Positions 44,545 through 53,667 are shown, counted from the first letter of the stretch. The stretch is 64,000 nucleotides of DNA from Roseomonas sp. (GCA_020249265.1 JADCGA010000001.1:310001-374000); one strand, 5' to 3'. A program made the numbers and translations. The notes: a model not told the origin generated them from the sequence alone.

Positions 44545-44723
44545 AACCCCCCGGCAGTACAAAACAGCCCAATTTTTTAAGGCGTCCATGCAATTATATG
44601 TGTATGGACGCCGCCGAGACGATCAACCAAAAGCCGAAGATAAGGCTAAATTTCACGTCTACCTCCGCCGGGGGGGCTTCCGCGTTAACCTTTTATTCAT
44701 CTTTACGGCCTAAGCTCCCCTTC

Positions 44724-44930
44724 ATGCTCAGTCTTAATTCCATTGCGGCCTTCTCTCAGGAAATCGCGGCCAATGCCGGGATCATCCAGGTTCGTTCGCC
44801 GGTTCAGCCGGTGGATGCGCTGGGGAATAACCGTCTTCCCCAGACGTCACAGCAGCGCTCCCTTGAAGCCGTCCCGCCCGAGCCTTCAAAGCCGACGCCG
44901 CGCGGGTCTTTGCTTGATCTCCGGGTCTAA
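44724..44930 (+). CDS. Small hypothetical protein
   Basis: A 68-residue frame from ATG at 44724 (LSLNSIAAFSQEIAANAGII, then a Pro/Ser/Arg-rich tail). A start 42 codons upstream is open but the AT-rich leader there (GTTAACCTTTTATTCATC) looks like a promoter. No membrane segment, no known motif. No clear ribosome binding site. It may be a small acidic-to-neutral cytoplasmic protein. Coding status is uncertain. The 222 bases between gltA and this start otherwise show only the possible gltA terminator. Confidence 0.4.
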   Translation: MLSLNSIAAFSQEIAANAGIIQVRSPVQPVDALGNNRLPQTSQQRSLEAVPPEPSKPTPRGSLLDLRV

Positions 44931-44966
44931 AGATTTGCCGCTAAAATTTTTGCGGTTGCAGCTACG

Positions 44967-45611
44967 CTATTTTCCTTCGAGCGCCGCCATCACCCCCGCC
45001 ATCGCTGCTTGAAACATCTCCGGCGTCAGGCGCCTGGTTGAGGTATTGTAGCGGCTCACATGATAGGAATCGGCCAGGATCAGCCCATCCGGCAGGCGAT
45101 GCCGTGCGCCATGGGCAAAGGCGAAGCGCGCCGCCGGAATGCCCTTGGCGCGCAGCAGCGCGTTATGCGCCACCACACCAAGCGCCAAAACCACGCGCAG
45201 GCCCGGCATGCCGGCAAGCTCGGCCTTCAGAAAGCCGTTGCAGGCGCGGATTTCAGCGGGTAGCGGCAGGTTTTCCGGCGGCACGCAGCGCACCGCATTG
45301 GCAATGCGGCAGCCGGTGAGTTCCATGCCATCCTTGGGGTCCTCCCCATAGGCACCGCGGGCGAGGCCGTATTCCAGCAAGGTCGCGTAAAGCAGCTTGC
45401 CAGCATAATCACCGGTGAAGGGCCGCCCGGTTCGATTGGCACCGCGCACGCCGGGGGCAAGGCCAAGCACCAAAAGCGGCGCCTCTCTCGGCCCCCAAGA
45501 TGGCACGGGCGCGTTATACCAGCCCGGTTCCTTGGCGCGATTGGCGGCGCGGTAGTGGGCCAATCTGGGACAAAGCGTGCAATCGCGCCCCGGTGTCGCA
45601 GTACTGGTCAT
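44967..45611 (-). CDS. Type 5 uracil-DNA glycosylase (UDGb)
   Basis: 214 residues. Motif A is GLAPGVRGANRTGRPFTGD (50-68) and motif B is HVSRYNTSTRRLT near the C-terminus, as in family 5 glycosylases. Likely [4Fe-4S] ligands are Cys11, Cys14, Cys108 and Cys123. Motif A lacks the catalytic Asp of family 1 enzymes, as expected for UDGb, which removes uracil, hypoxanthine and xanthine from DNA. It overlaps the upstream NYN gene by 4 bases. Confidence 0.9.
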   Translation of the reverse strand: MTSTATPGRDCTLCPRLAHYRAANRAKEPGWYNAPVPSWGPREAPLLVLGLAPGVRGANRTGRPFTGDYAGKLLYATLLEYGLARGAYGEDPKDGMELTGCRIANAVRCVPPENLPLPAEIRACNGFLKAELAGMPGLRVVLALGVVAHNALLRAKGIPAARFAFAHGARHRLPDGLILADSYHVSRYNTSTRRLTPEMFQAAMAGVMAALEGK

Positions 45612-46270
45612 TCAGGCTCGATATCTGGGGCCTCACCATACGGATCGGCAGGGGTGGCGCGGCTTGGCCTTGCCGGTGCCACCGGCGGTGCTGCGGGGCG
45701 CGGGGCGCGGGCCTCTGGCGGCGGGCGGCGGGCGATTTCCTGGCCAATATCGGCCAATTCCAGAAAGCCATCGGCCTGACGGCGCAATTCATCGGCGATC
45801 ATCGGCGGCTGACTTTCCATGGTGGAAACCACCGTCACCTTCACCCCCTGGCGCTGCACGGCTTCCACCACGCGGCGGAAATCGCCATCGCCGGAAACCA
45901 GCACCGCATGATCCAGATGCGGGGCCAATTCCATCATATCCACTGCCAATTCGATATCCATATTGCCCTTGATGCGCCGCCGCCCGCTGGGGTCCGCCTG
46001 TTCCTTGGCGGGCTTGGTCACCACGCGCCAGCCATTATAGGCCAGCCAATCGGTCAAGGGGCGAAGGGGGGAGTAATCCTCGGTTTCGATCAGCGCGGTA
46101 TAATAGCAGGCACGCACCAGATAGGTGGAACTGCCAAAGAAGCGCAGCATGGCGGCGAAATCCACCTCAAACCCCAGCGCCCTTGTCGCGTAGTAGAGAT
46201 TGGCGCCATCTACAAAAAGACCAACGCGTTCCACGCCAGCCTGACGGCGAGAAGTATGAGCAGACATCAA
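45608..46270 (-). CDS. NYN domain (LabA/DUF88-type) protein
   Basis: 220 residues with a PIN-like NYN nuclease domain: RVGLFVDGANLYYATRAL, KGNMDIELAVDMMELAPH and LVSGDGDFRRVVEAVQRQG, with the four acidic residues (Asp in FVDGAN, Asp in NMDIELAVD, Asp in SGDGDF). Such proteins are predicted to cut RNA with metal ions. The last 50 residues are Pro/Ala/Arg-rich and disordered. The RNA target is unknown. It is divergent from folK and coupled to the UDGb gene. Confidence 0.85.
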   Translation of the reverse strand: MMSAHTSRRQAGVERVGLFVDGANLYYATRALGFEVDFAAMLRFFGSSTYLVRACYYTALIETEDYSPLRPLTDWLAYNGWRVVTKPAKEQADPSGRRRIKGNMDIELAVDMMELAPHLDHAVLVSGDGDFRRVVEAVQRQGVKVTVVSTMESQPPMIADELRRQADGFLELADIGQEIARRPPPEARAPRPAAPPVAPARPSRATPADPYGEAPDIEPE

Positions 46271-46341
46271 ATGATCCTCGATGGTTTGAGACGAAAAATT
46301 AAATATGGCGGAGTGTATTACACCAAACAGATCGGCTTGTC

Positions 46342-46863
46342 ATGTCCAGCATCTTAGTGGCCATTGGCGCCAACCTGCCGGCGGGTGATGGCGCGCCACC
46401 GCTTGAAAGCTGCAAGGCGGCGCTTGCGGCGCTTGGGGCATTGCCAGGGCTTCGCCTAGTCGCGGCATCGCGCTGGTGGGAAAGTGCACCCATCCCGCCT
46501 GATCCCGCCTCTCCACGCTATGTGAATGGCGTGGCGTTGTTGGAGGGGTCAGCGGACCCGGCAAGCCTGCTATCCGCGCTGCAGGCCATTGAAAACGCTG
46601 CCGGGCGCACCCGGCACTATCCCAATGCGCCGCGCGTGCTTGATCTTGATATCATTGATCTGGATGGGCTCGTGCGGGATGCGCCTGACCCGGTGCTGCC
46701 TCATCCGCGCGCCCATTTGCGCGGCTTTGTGCTGCTGCCGCTGTCTGAGGTCGCGCCCGCTTGGTTGCATCCGCGCCTGAAGCAGCCGGTAGCCGCGCTG
46801 ATCGCTGCCCTGCCGCTGCAGGATGTAGGGCCCCTTCCCCAGCCTGACGCCCCAGGCGCTTGA
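46342..46863 (+). CDS. folK: 2-amino-4-hydroxy-6-hydroxymethyldihydropteridine pyrophosphokinase
   Basis: 173 residues matching HPPK, which transfers pyrophosphate from ATP to the pterin in folate synthesis. Seen: VAIGANLPAGDG, SRWWESAPIPPDP, YVNGVALLEGS and the metal/ATP motif RVLDLDIIDLDG with LPHPRAHLRGFVLLPL. It is slightly longer than E. coli FolK. It starts the rightward run of conserved genes that ends with parC. The other folate genes are not beside it. Confidence 0.93.
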   Translation: MSSILVAIGANLPAGDGAPPLESCKAALAALGALPGLRLVAASRWWESAPIPPDPASPRYVNGVALLEGSADPASLLSALQAIENAAGRTRHYPNAPRVLDLDIIDLDGLVRDAPDPVLPHPRAHLRGFVLLPLSEVAPAWLHPRLKQPVAALIAALPLQDVGPLPQPDAPGA

Positions 46864-46964
46864 AATCCTTGCAAAGCGGCGCCGGGGCGACTATCTGGAA
46901 CAGATAACCGGTCCAGCCGGGCGCCCGGCCCCCGCCGCGCGCCCCTTTTGTCTTTGGAGCACTC

Positions 46965-47357
46965 ATGGCGCGCGTTACCGTTGAAGACTGCATCGAAAAG
47001 ATCCCCAACCGCTTTGAACTCGTGCTGATTGCCGCGCAGCGTGCGCGCAATATCAGCCGCGGGGAACAGATCACAGTGGATCGGGACGATGACAAGAACC
47101 CGGTCGTGGCTTTGCGTGAAATCGCCGAGGAAAAGGCCGATCTTCCTTCATTGGAAGCTGATCTGATCAAATCCTTGCAGCGCGCACCGGAACCGGAGCC
47201 TGCCGAGGAAGAAGTGATTGACCTGATCGCCACTGATGAAAACATCTTCGGCATCATGGATGTGCAGGAAGAAGCCCTGCCTGAGGCCGGCGCCGATGAC
47301 ATGGCGCCCGATGATCTGGAAGCCGCCATCGCCGCCGAGCTTGGGGGCAAACGATAG
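46965..47357 (+). CDS. rpoZ: RNA polymerase omega subunit
   Basis: 130 residues beginning [20 protein letters not shown], then [20 protein letters not shown] and [14 protein letters not shown], the omega core that binds the beta-prime subunit. The C-terminal extension is acidic, as in other alphaproteobacteria. GGAGCAC precedes the ATG. The RSH gene begins 2 bases after its stop; omega forms part of a ppGpp binding site on RNA polymerase in E. coli, so the pairing is common. Confidence 0.97.
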   Translation: MARVTVEDCIEKIPNRFELVLIAAQRARNISRGEQITVDRDDDKNPVVALREIAEEKADLPSLEADLIKSLQRAPEPEPAEEEVIDLIATDENIFGIMDVQEEALPEAGADDMAPDDLEAAIAAELGGKR

Positions 47358-47359
47358 GA

Positions 47360-49645
47360 ATGGCGATGGGGCGAAGCTTAACACCCTGCTTCCCCCCGCA
47401 ATTTCTCCGCGCGCCTGAAGGCGTGGCCACGGGGCGTCCGCTCTCGCCCGGTACTGAACTAGCTTCCCGCGTTACTGCTTACGATCCGCGCGCCGATGCC
47501 GCGCTTATTGCCGGCGCCTATGATCTGGCCGCCGAAGCCCATGCGCCGCAAAAGCGCGATGATGGGCAGCCCTACATCGTACATCCGCTCGCGGTCGCGG
47601 AAATCTTGGCGGGTTATCGGCTTGATACCGGGTCCATCATCACCGCGCTGTTGCATGACACGGTTGAGGATACGTCGCTCAAGCTTGGCGATATTGAAAG
47701 CCGCTTCGGCAAGGAAGTGGCGCGGCTGGTGGATGGCGTCACCAAGCTGACGCGGCTTGAACTGCAATCCGAACGCACCAAACAGGCCGAAAATTTCCGC
47801 AAACTCGTGCTCGCGATGAGTGAGGATATCCGCGTGCTGCTGATCAAACTCGCGGATCGGCTGCATAACATGCGGACCATATCAGGGATGCCGCAGCCGG
47901 AACGCCGCCGCAAGCAGGCGCGCGAAACGCTGGAGATTTACGCGCCGCTGGCGGAACGCATCGGCATGGATGCGCTGAAGACTGAACTGGAAACCCTTTC
48001 CTTCCGCGAAATGAATGCGGAAGCCTGGCAGACCATCGCCGCGCGGCTCACTTATCTGCGCGGCCAGGGCGCCGATTTGATCGAGGAGATTGAGGCGGAT
48101 CTGCGCCGCGTTTTGGCCGATGCCGGCGTGACGTTGGTGGATATTCAGGGGCGGGAGAAATCACCCTATTCCATCTGGCTCAAAATGCAGAAAAAGAATG
48201 TCGCTTTCGAGCAATTATCCGACATCATGGCCTTTCGCATCATTGTGCCGGAAAAGGGTGATTGCTACGCCGCCCTTGGCGCCATTCATTCCGCCTATCG
48301 CGTGGTGCCGGGCCGCTTCAAGGATTGGATTTCAACGCCCAAGACCAATGGCTATCAAAGCCTGCATACGGGTGTCACGGTGCCGGCGCGCCGCAATGCC
48401 AAGATCGAAGTGCAAATCCGCACCAAGGAAATGCATGATATCGCGGAAAATGGTGTGGCCGCGCATTGGAGCTATAAGCAAGGCCCCGCATCCGGGCGGG
48501 ATCAGAAGCGCTACCCTTGGGTGCGCGATCTGTTGGAAATTCTGGAAAACGCCGCTGAACCTCAGGAGTTTCTGGAACATACCAAGCTTGAACTGCATCG
48601 TGATCGGGTTTTCTGCTTCACGCCCAAGGGCGATCTGATCGAATTGCCGCGCGGCGCCACGCCGGTTGATTTCGCCTATGAAGTGCATAGCCAGGTGGGC
48701 GACAGCACAGTCGGCGCCAAGGTGAATGGCAAGATCGTGCCTTTGCGCCATGCGTTGGAAAATGGCGATCAGGTGGAAATCATTACCGCGCGCGGCGGCA
48801 CGCCCAATCCGGGCTGGGAGCGTTTTGTTGTCACGGGCAAGGCGCGCGCGCGCATCCGCCGCGTCAATCACGCGCGGCAGCGTTCGGAACAGCGCGAAGA
48901 AGGGCGCAGCGCGATTGCCAAGGCGTTTCGCGCCGCAGGTCTCGATTTCTCGGAAAAGCTTGCCGAACCCGCCTTGAAGCCGCTGAAGCAGGCGGATTTT
49001 GAGGCGATGTGCGTGGCCGTTGCCAGCGGCAATCTCTCGCCGCGCGATGTGCTGAATGCGGCAGTGCCGGAATTGCGCGCCGCCGCCCGTGGGGCGGACC
49101 CGCTGCCCCTTGCAAGGCCCAGGGGCAGGCTTGGCGCAGGGCCAACGCTGATGCCGGGCAAAGCGGAACGCGCTTCGGCAGCCAAGCGCGATGCGGCGAT
49201 GGGGGTGAAGGGGCTGGTGACTGGCATGGCGGTCAGCTTCGCCGGCTGCTGTCACCCTCTGCCGGGGGACCGTATTCTGGGCATTGTCACGACCGGGCGC
49301 GGCGTCACAATCCATCGCCAGGATTGCCATGGGCTAGAGGCCTTCGCGGCGACGCCTGAGCGCTTCATTGACGTGGAGTGGGATTATGAGGGCGCGGCCA
49401 AAAGCACCCATGTCGCGCGGGTTGAAATGGTCGCGGAAAACCGCCCGGATGCCCTGGCGGGGGTCACCACGGCCATCGCCCGGCAGGAAGGGGCGGTGAA
49501 TAGCCTTCGCATCACCAACCGGGCCGAGGATTGGTGCGAAGTGCTGGTGGATGTGGAAGTGCGTGATATCGCCCACCTGACCGCTGTGCTGGCGGCGCTA
49601 CGCGCCTGCCCCGGCATCACGCAAGTGGAACGCGGCAAGAGTTAG
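47360..49645 (+). CDS. relA/spoT: Bifunctional (p)ppGpp synthetase/hydrolase (RSH)
   Basis: 761 residues with every RSH domain: HD hydrolase ([33 protein letters not shown] with His99-Asp100), synthetase ([38 protein letters not shown]), TGS ([20 protein letters not shown]), helical region and C-terminal ACT ([20 protein letters not shown]). The HD site looks intact, so it can probably both make and destroy the alarmone. It is the only RSH in the window. The first 30 residues are not conserved; ATG at 47360 or 47366. Confidence 0.95.
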   Translation: MAMGRSLTPCFPPQFLRAPEGVATGRPLSPGTELASRVTAYDPRADAALIAGAYDLAAEAHAPQKRDDGQPYIVHPLAVAEILAGYRLDTGSIITALLHDTVEDTSLKLGDIESRFGKEVARLVDGVTKLTRLELQSERTKQAENFRKLVLAMSEDIRVLLIKLADRLHNMRTISGMPQPERRRKQARETLEIYAPLAERIGMDALKTELETLSFREMNAEAWQTIAARLTYLRGQGADLIEEIEADLRRVLADAGVTLVDIQGREKSPYSIWLKMQKKNVAFEQLSDIMAFRIIVPEKGDCYAALGAIHSAYRVVPGRFKDWISTPKTNGYQSLHTGVTVPARRNAKIEVQIRTKEMHDIAENGVAAHWSYKQGPASGRDQKRYPWVRDLLEILENAAEPQEFLEHTKLELHRDRVFCFTPKGDLIELPRGATPVDFAYEVHSQVGDSTVGAKVNGKIVPLRHALENGDQVEIITARGGTPNPGWERFVVTGKARARIRRVNHARQRSEQREEGRSAIAKAFRAAGLDFSEKLAEPALKPLKQADFEAMCVAVASGNLSPRDVLNAAVPELRAAARGADPLPLARPRGRLGAGPTLMPGKAERASAAKRDAAMGVKGLVTGMAVSFAGCCHPLPGDRILGIVTTGRGVTIHRQDCHGLEAFAATPERFIDVEWDYEGAAKSTHVARVEMVAENRPDALAGVTTAIARQEGAVNSLRITNRAEDWCEVLVDVEVRDIAHLTAVLAALRACPGITQVERGKS

Positions 49646-49653
49646 GATTGCCC

Positions 49654-50061
49654 ATGATCATCGGCATTGGTTCGGATATCCTGGATATCCGCCGCATTGA
49701 ACGCACCATTGAACGCCATGGGGACCGCTTTCTGGAGCGTATCTTCACCACGGCAGAGCGCGCCAAGGCGGAAAAGCGCACGGAACGCATCCGCGCCGCT
49801 ACCTATGCCAAGCGCTTTGCGGCGAAGGAAGCCGCTTCCAAGGCACTCGGCACCGGGTTTCGCGCTGGCGTGTTTTGGCGCGATCTGGGGGTGGTGAATT
49901 TGCCATCCGGCCAGCCCACTTTGCGCCTGACTGGTGGGGCAGCAGAACGCTTGAAGGCCATTACGCCGGCGGGGCATGGCGCGGTGATAGCGCTCACCAT
50001 GACCGATGAATTTCCCTATGCTCAGGCGATGGTGGTGATTACCGCCGTGCCGCTTCCTTGA
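49654..50061 (+). CDS. acpS: Holo-[acyl-carrier-protein] synthase
   Basis: 135 residues. It moves the phosphopantetheine arm of CoA to ACP Ser for fatty acid synthesis. The family motifs are [21 protein letters not shown] with the metal Asp and [18 protein letters not shown] with Glu and Lys. A TTG two codons upstream is also possible; the ATG at 49654 fits the usual MIIGIGSD start. In many relatives pdxJ lies between the RSH gene and acpS; here it does not. Confidence 0.94.
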   Translation: MIIGIGSDILDIRRIERTIERHGDRFLERIFTTAERAKAEKRTERIRAATYAKRFAAKEAASKALGTGFRAGVFWRDLGVVNLPSGQPTLRLTGGAAERLKAITPAGHGAVIALTMTDEFPYAQAMVVITAVPLP

Positions 50062-50151
50062 CAGGGCGCGCTACCCCGCTATGCCCTGGATTTTCTCGGC
50101 AGCTTCGCCGGGGGTTTGTTGCGCCATTTGGGCGTTATCCTTGGAATTGAC

Positions 50152-50904
50152 ATGGCCTCGAAGAAATCCGGCGGTTGGCTGGAAAGCATCAAAACGATTG
50201 TCTATGCCGCCGCGATCGCGATTGGCATTCGTACCGTCGCGTTCGAGCCTTTCAATATCCCATCCGGTTCCATGATCCCCTCATTGCAGGTTGGGGATTA
50301 TCTTTTCGTGTCCAAATTCTCCTATGGCTATTCGCGCCATTCCATGCCCTTCAGCCCCAATCTTTTCGAAGGGCGGATTTTCGCCTCTCCGCCCAAGCGG
50401 GGCGATGTGGCCGTGTTCAAGCTGCCGCGTGATGGCAGCACGGATTACATCAAGCGCATCATCGGCTTGCCAGGGGATCGTGTGCAAATGCGCGCAGGCA
50501 TTCTGTATTTGAATGGCGCGCCGGTACGGCGCGAATTGCTTGGCCCCTATACGGTGGAAGGCGATGGCCCGCGCATTACAGTGCGGCGCTTCCGCGAATT
50601 CCTGCCCGCAATTGATGGTGCGCCGGGTGTGGCGCATGATATTCTGGAAGCATCCGACGATGCGCCCTTGGACAATACGCCGGAATTCCGCGTGCCGCCC
50701 GGGCATGTTTTCGCCATGGGCGATAATCGCGACAATAGCCTTGATAGCCGCGCGATGAATGCCGTTGGCTTCATCCCAATTGAAAACCTGGTCGGTCGCG
50801 CGGAGTTTATCTTCTTTTCCGTGGATGGTTCGGCTGCCTGGTGGCAGGTGTGGAATTGGCCCTTTGCCATTCGCTGGTCTCGGCTTTTCAGCGCTGTCAG
50901 ATGA
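50152..50904 (+). CDS. lepB: Signal peptidase I
   Basis: 250 residues. After a short cytoplasmic tail and one membrane helix (TIVYAAAIAIGIRTVAF), the catalytic region has nucleophile Ser40 in FNIPSGSMIPSLQVGDYLF and general base Lys101 in DYIKRIIGLPGDRVQM. Box E is GHVFAMGDNRDNSLDSR. It removes signal peptides from exported proteins at the outer face of the inner membrane. The ATG at 50152 (GGA before it) gives the normal N-terminus; a TTG upstream is open. Confidence 0.95.
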   Translation: MASKKSGGWLESIKTIVYAAAIAIGIRTVAFEPFNIPSGSMIPSLQVGDYLFVSKFSYGYSRHSMPFSPNLFEGRIFASPPKRGDVAVFKLPRDGSTDYIKRIIGLPGDRVQMRAGILYLNGAPVRRELLGPYTVEGDGPRITVRRFREFLPAIDGAPGVAHDILEASDDAPLDNTPEFRVPPGHVFAMGDNRDNSLDSRAMNAVGFIPIENLVGRAEFIFFSVDGSAAWWQVWNWPFAIRWSRLFSAVR

Positions 50905-50917
50905 TGCGCCGCGCGGA

Positions 50918-50961
50918 GTATTTTCAAGCCAAGTGGAATCACTTGGCGGCTCGGAAAATAC
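50918..50961 (+). repeat. Intergenic palindromic repeat, copy B (first hairpin)
   Basis: GTATTTTC (50918-50925) pairs with GAAAATAC (50954-50961); inner stem GCCAAGTG (50928-50935), loop GAAT, CACTTGGC (50940-50947). All inner bases equal those of copy A. In the outer stem, two pairs differ on both sides (C-G to T-A and G-C to A-T), keeping the pairing. It lies between lepB and rnc. Confidence 0.85.
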
Positions 50962-50978
50962 GACCAAATAAAAATATA

Positions 50979-51016
50979 GTGTGGTTCCCGTGAACGAAGG
51001 TGAGCGGGAGCCACAC
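50979..51016 (+). promoter_or_regulatory. Leader hairpin of rnc, overlaps the likely Shine-Dalgarno
   Basis: GTGTGGTTCCCG (50979-50990) and CGGGAGCCACAC (51005-51016) form a 12-base stem with one T-G wobble around a 14-base loop. It ends 5 bases before the rnc ATG. The only purine-rich binding site for the ribosome, GGGAG at 51006-51010, lies in the right arm, so folding would hide it. RNase III in E. coli cuts a hairpin in its own leader to limit its synthesis, so a similar role is possible. Confidence 0.55.
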
Positions 51017-51021
51017 GACAA

Positions 51022-51693
51022 ATGAGTGCTGAACTGGAAGCGCGCCTTGGCCATCACTTCGCCAAACCTGAATTGCTGATCCGCGCGCTGACCCATAGCA
51101 CCGATGCGGAAAGCCGTGGTGAGGGGCTGCTTTCCAATGAACGGCTGGAATTCGTGGGAGATCGCGTGCTGGGGCTTTGCATCGCCGAATGGCTGGCGGA
51201 GCGTTTTCCTGCCGAACGCGAAGGGGATTTGGCGAAGCGGCTTTCCATGCTGGTTTCCGCCGATACGCTCTGCAAAATTGCTGAAGAATTGGGGCTTGGC
51301 GCTGATTTGCGCATGCCCGCGCGCTACCGCGCCACGGGGTTGATGGGGCCGCGCAATCTGCTTTCTGATGCTTTTGAAGCGGTACTCGGCGCGATTTATC
51401 TGGATGGCGGTATCGCACCAGCACGCGCCTTGGTGCGGCGCTGCTTTGCCGGGTTGATTGAAGCGGATGCGCGCCCGCCGACCTCGGCGAAAAATCGCTT
51501 GCAGGAATGGACCCTTGGGCGCGGGCTTGGATTGCCGGCTTATGGGCTTGTGCAGTCAAGCGGGCCGGCCCATGCGCCGCGATTTGTGATAAGTGTGCTG
51601 GCGGCGGGGCGGGAAGCGCAGGGTGAGGGCGACAGCAAACGTGCCGCCGAACAAGCGGCGGCGGAAGCCTGGTTGAAGGTATTGGAAACATGA
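51022..51693 (+). CDS. rnc: Ribonuclease III
   Basis: 223 residues. The N-terminal nuclease domain has the signature NERLEFVGDRVLGLCIAEWL and the second acidic site LLSDAFEAVLGAIYLDGG. The C-terminal domain (about 150-223, KNRLQEWTLGRGLGLPAYGL, KRAAEQAAAEAWLKVLE) binds double-stranded RNA. It processes rRNA and some mRNAs. Normal length. The last 4 bases overlap the start of era, the usual neighbour. Confidence 0.96.
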   Translation: MSAELEARLGHHFAKPELLIRALTHSTDAESRGEGLLSNERLEFVGDRVLGLCIAEWLAERFPAEREGDLAKRLSMLVSADTLCKIAEELGLGADLRMPARYRATGLMGPRNLLSDAFEAVLGAIYLDGGIAPARALVRRCFAGLIEADARPPTSAKNRLQEWTLGRGLGLPAYGLVQSSGPAHAPRFVISVLAAGREAQGEGDSKRAAEQAAAEAWLKVLET

Positions 51694-52583
51694 CAACGCG
51701 TTGCGGGTTGATTGCCATTCTGGGCGCGCCCAATGCCGGCAAATCCACGCTGGTGAACCGGCTGACCGGCAGCAAGGTGACGATTGTCTCACCCAAGCCG
51801 CAGACAACGCGCTTCCGGGTGCGCGCCGTGGTAATGCGCGGTGAAAGCCAATTGGTGTTGGTGGATACACCCGGCATTTTCACACCGCGCCGGCGGCTGG
51901 ACCGCGCTATGGTCGCCGCCGCCTGGGGTGGCGCGCAGGATGCGGATGTGGCGCTGCTGATCGTGGATGCGCGCGCTGGGCTGACCGACCCGCTGCGCGC
52001 CATCATCGAAAGACTGAGCAAGACCCGCCGGCCCATTTGGTTGGTGTTGAACAAGACGGATTTGATTCCGCGCGAGAGGCTGCTGCCGCTGACCGCAGAA
52101 TTGCACAAGCTGCTGCCTTTCGCCGAGACCTTCATGATCTCCGCCGAAAAAGGCGAAGGGCTTGATCTATTGCTGGATCGGCTTGCGCAAACCATGCCGC
52201 CCGGGCCTTTTCTTTTCCCGGAAGATGATCTGACCGATCTGCCGAACCGCATGTTGGCCGCCGAGATTGTGCGCGAACAAATCCTGCGGCAGACGCATCA
52301 GGAAGTGCCGCATCACGCTTCGGTTGAAACCGAAACCTGGACGGAAAAGCCCGATGGGTCGGTGCGCATTGATTGCACGATCTACATCGCCCGCGCGACG
52401 CAAAAGGCCATTCTGATTGGGGATAAGGGCAGCCGCATTCGGGAGATTGGGCGACTCGCGCGGTTGGAATTGATCAAGCTGTTGGAACGCCCGGTGCATC
52501 TTTTCCTGAATGTGAAGGAAAAGGCGGATTGGGATGAAACCGCCGCGCGCATCCGCGCCATTGGGCTTGAGGATGCCGGTTAA
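51690..52583 (+). CDS. era: GTPase Era
   Basis: 297 residues. GTPase motifs: G1 LGAPNAGKSTLVNRLTG, G3 VDTPGIFTP, G4 LNKTDLIP, G5 SAEKGEG. The KH domain with the typical LIGDKGSRIREIGRLARLEL lies at about 235-285. Era binds the 3' end of 16S rRNA and guides assembly of the small ribosomal subunit. The start overlaps the stop of rnc. Confidence 0.96.
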   Translation: MTTRCGLIAILGAPNAGKSTLVNRLTGSKVTIVSPKPQTTRFRVRAVVMRGESQLVLVDTPGIFTPRRRLDRAMVAAAWGGAQDADVALLIVDARAGLTDPLRAIIERLSKTRRPIWLVLNKTDLIPRERLLPLTAELHKLLPFAETFMISAEKGEGLDLLLDRLAQTMPPGPFLFPEDDLTDLPNRMLAAEIVREQILRQTHQEVPHHASVETETWTEKPDGSVRIDCTIYIARATQKAILIGDKGSRIREIGRLARLELIKLLERPVHLFLNVKEKADWDETAARIRAIGLEDAG

Positions 52584-52595
52584 GCCCCGTTTCCC

Positions 52596-53351
52596 ATGAG
52601 TATTGAATGGCAGGCCCCGGCGGTGGTGCTTGATCTGCGCCCGCATGGCGAAGGCGGCGCGGTGGTGACGGTGCTGACCGAAGCGCATGGCCGCCATGCC
52701 GGCCTGGTGAAGGGCGGCGGTTCTCGTGCTCAGGCGGGGCTGTGGCTGCCGGGCAATTTGATTGAGGCGCGCTGGGTGGCGAGACTCTCCGATCAATTGG
52801 GCAGTCTTTCCGGGGAAATGGTGCATCCGGCGGCGGCGCTTGCGATGGATGAACCCCTCTCGCTCGCGTTGCTGTCTTCCGCCTGCGCCATCGCCGCCGA
52901 TGCGCTGCCGGAACGCGAAGCCCATCCGCGCGCCTTTGCTGGCCTGGTTTCCCTGATCGGCCATTTGGCCGGCGGCGCTGAGGGGGTGATGGCGGATTAT
53001 GTGCGGTTTGAAGCGCTGATCCTGACCGAGCTTGGCTATGGGCTTGATCTGGCCACCTGCGCCGTGACGGGGGTGAGTGAAGGCTTGACCCATGTCTCCC
53101 CTCGGACGGGCCGCGCCGTCAGCGCCGGGGCGGCGGCGCCTTATTTGGATAAGCTGCTGCCGCTGCCCGGCTTTCTGCGCGATTCGGACAGCCTGGGTGA
53201 GGCTGCATCCTGGGTGGCGGGGCTGCGGCTGACGGGGCATTTCCTGGAACGTGATGCCTTTGGCGCGCGGCACCGCCCCTTGCCCGAAGCGCGTTTCAGA
53301 TTGGCGGAGCGGATAACTGCATTGATGGGCGACGCACCCGATAATGCATGA
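52596..53351 (+). CDS. recO: DNA repair protein RecO
   Basis: 251 residues with an N-terminal OB fold (PAVVLDLRPHGEGGAVVTVL, HAGLVKGGGSRAQAGLWLPG) and a helical C-terminal domain (FEALILTELGYGLDLATCAV). RecO works with RecR to load RecA onto SSB-coated DNA in gap repair. Only one Cys remains in the zinc-binding region, as in other alphaproteobacteria. The last 56 bases overlap a hypothetical gene on the other strand. Confidence 0.92.
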   Translation: MSIEWQAPAVVLDLRPHGEGGAVVTVLTEAHGRHAGLVKGGGSRAQAGLWLPGNLIEARWVARLSDQLGSLSGEMVHPAAALAMDEPLSLALLSSACAIAADALPEREAHPRAFAGLVSLIGHLAGGAEGVMADYVRFEALILTELGYGLDLATCAVTGVSEGLTHVSPRTGRAVSAGAAAPYLDKLLPLPGFLRDSDSLGEAASWVAGLRLTGHFLERDAFGARHRPLPEARFRLAERITALMGDAPDNA

Positions 53352-53667
53352 CGCCGGTTTGCCCACCCATGGCGGCCTCACAAATTTCGTGAAACTCATC
53401 GGGCAGGGAATGCAGCCTTTCGGGTTCAAGGCGTAAGCCATTCAGCGTTGCAACGTGATTCCAGCCAAGATTGCGCAGCGTCATGGCTGCCCTTTCCGCC
53501 GCCATCTCGGCGGAGCTCGCCAGGTTGAAGACCAGAAAGCAGCGAAATTCGCCAAGCGGCGCCAAGGTGGCGGGGCCGGCAATGCCCTCGGCCCAGGTCA
53601 CCCAGACCTTGAGCATGGGCGGCGGCGGCAGGGCCGGCACTGCGGTCGCGATGGCAAGGTTCATCAT
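53296..53667 (-). CDS. Hypothetical protein overlapping recO tail
   Basis: 123 residues without a signal or membrane segment: LKVWVTWAEGIAGPATLAPL, RCFLVFNLASSAEMAAERA and MTLRNLGWNHVATLNGLRLE suggest a small alpha/beta domain. I do not recognise the family. Its 3' end runs 56 bases into recO on the opposite strand. ATG at 53667 or 53664. It is divergent from parC; the intergenic region of about 117 bases should hold both promoters. Confidence 0.6.
   Translation of the reverse strand: MMNLAIATAVPALPPPPMLKVWVTWAEGIAGPATLAPLGEFRCFLVFNLASSAEMAAERAAMTLRNLGWNHVATLNGLRLEPERLHSLPDEFHEICEAAMGGQTGVMHYRVRRPSMQLSAPPI

Noticed and set aside
46313-46323. Short palindrome GTGTA-T-TACAC between NYN gene and folK
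   Set aside because: Could be an operator, but 5-base arms are too short and no second copy was found.
49646-49653. Missing pdxJ between the RSH gene and acpS
   Set aside because: Gene order differs between lineages and pdxJ may be elsewhere; not informative alone.
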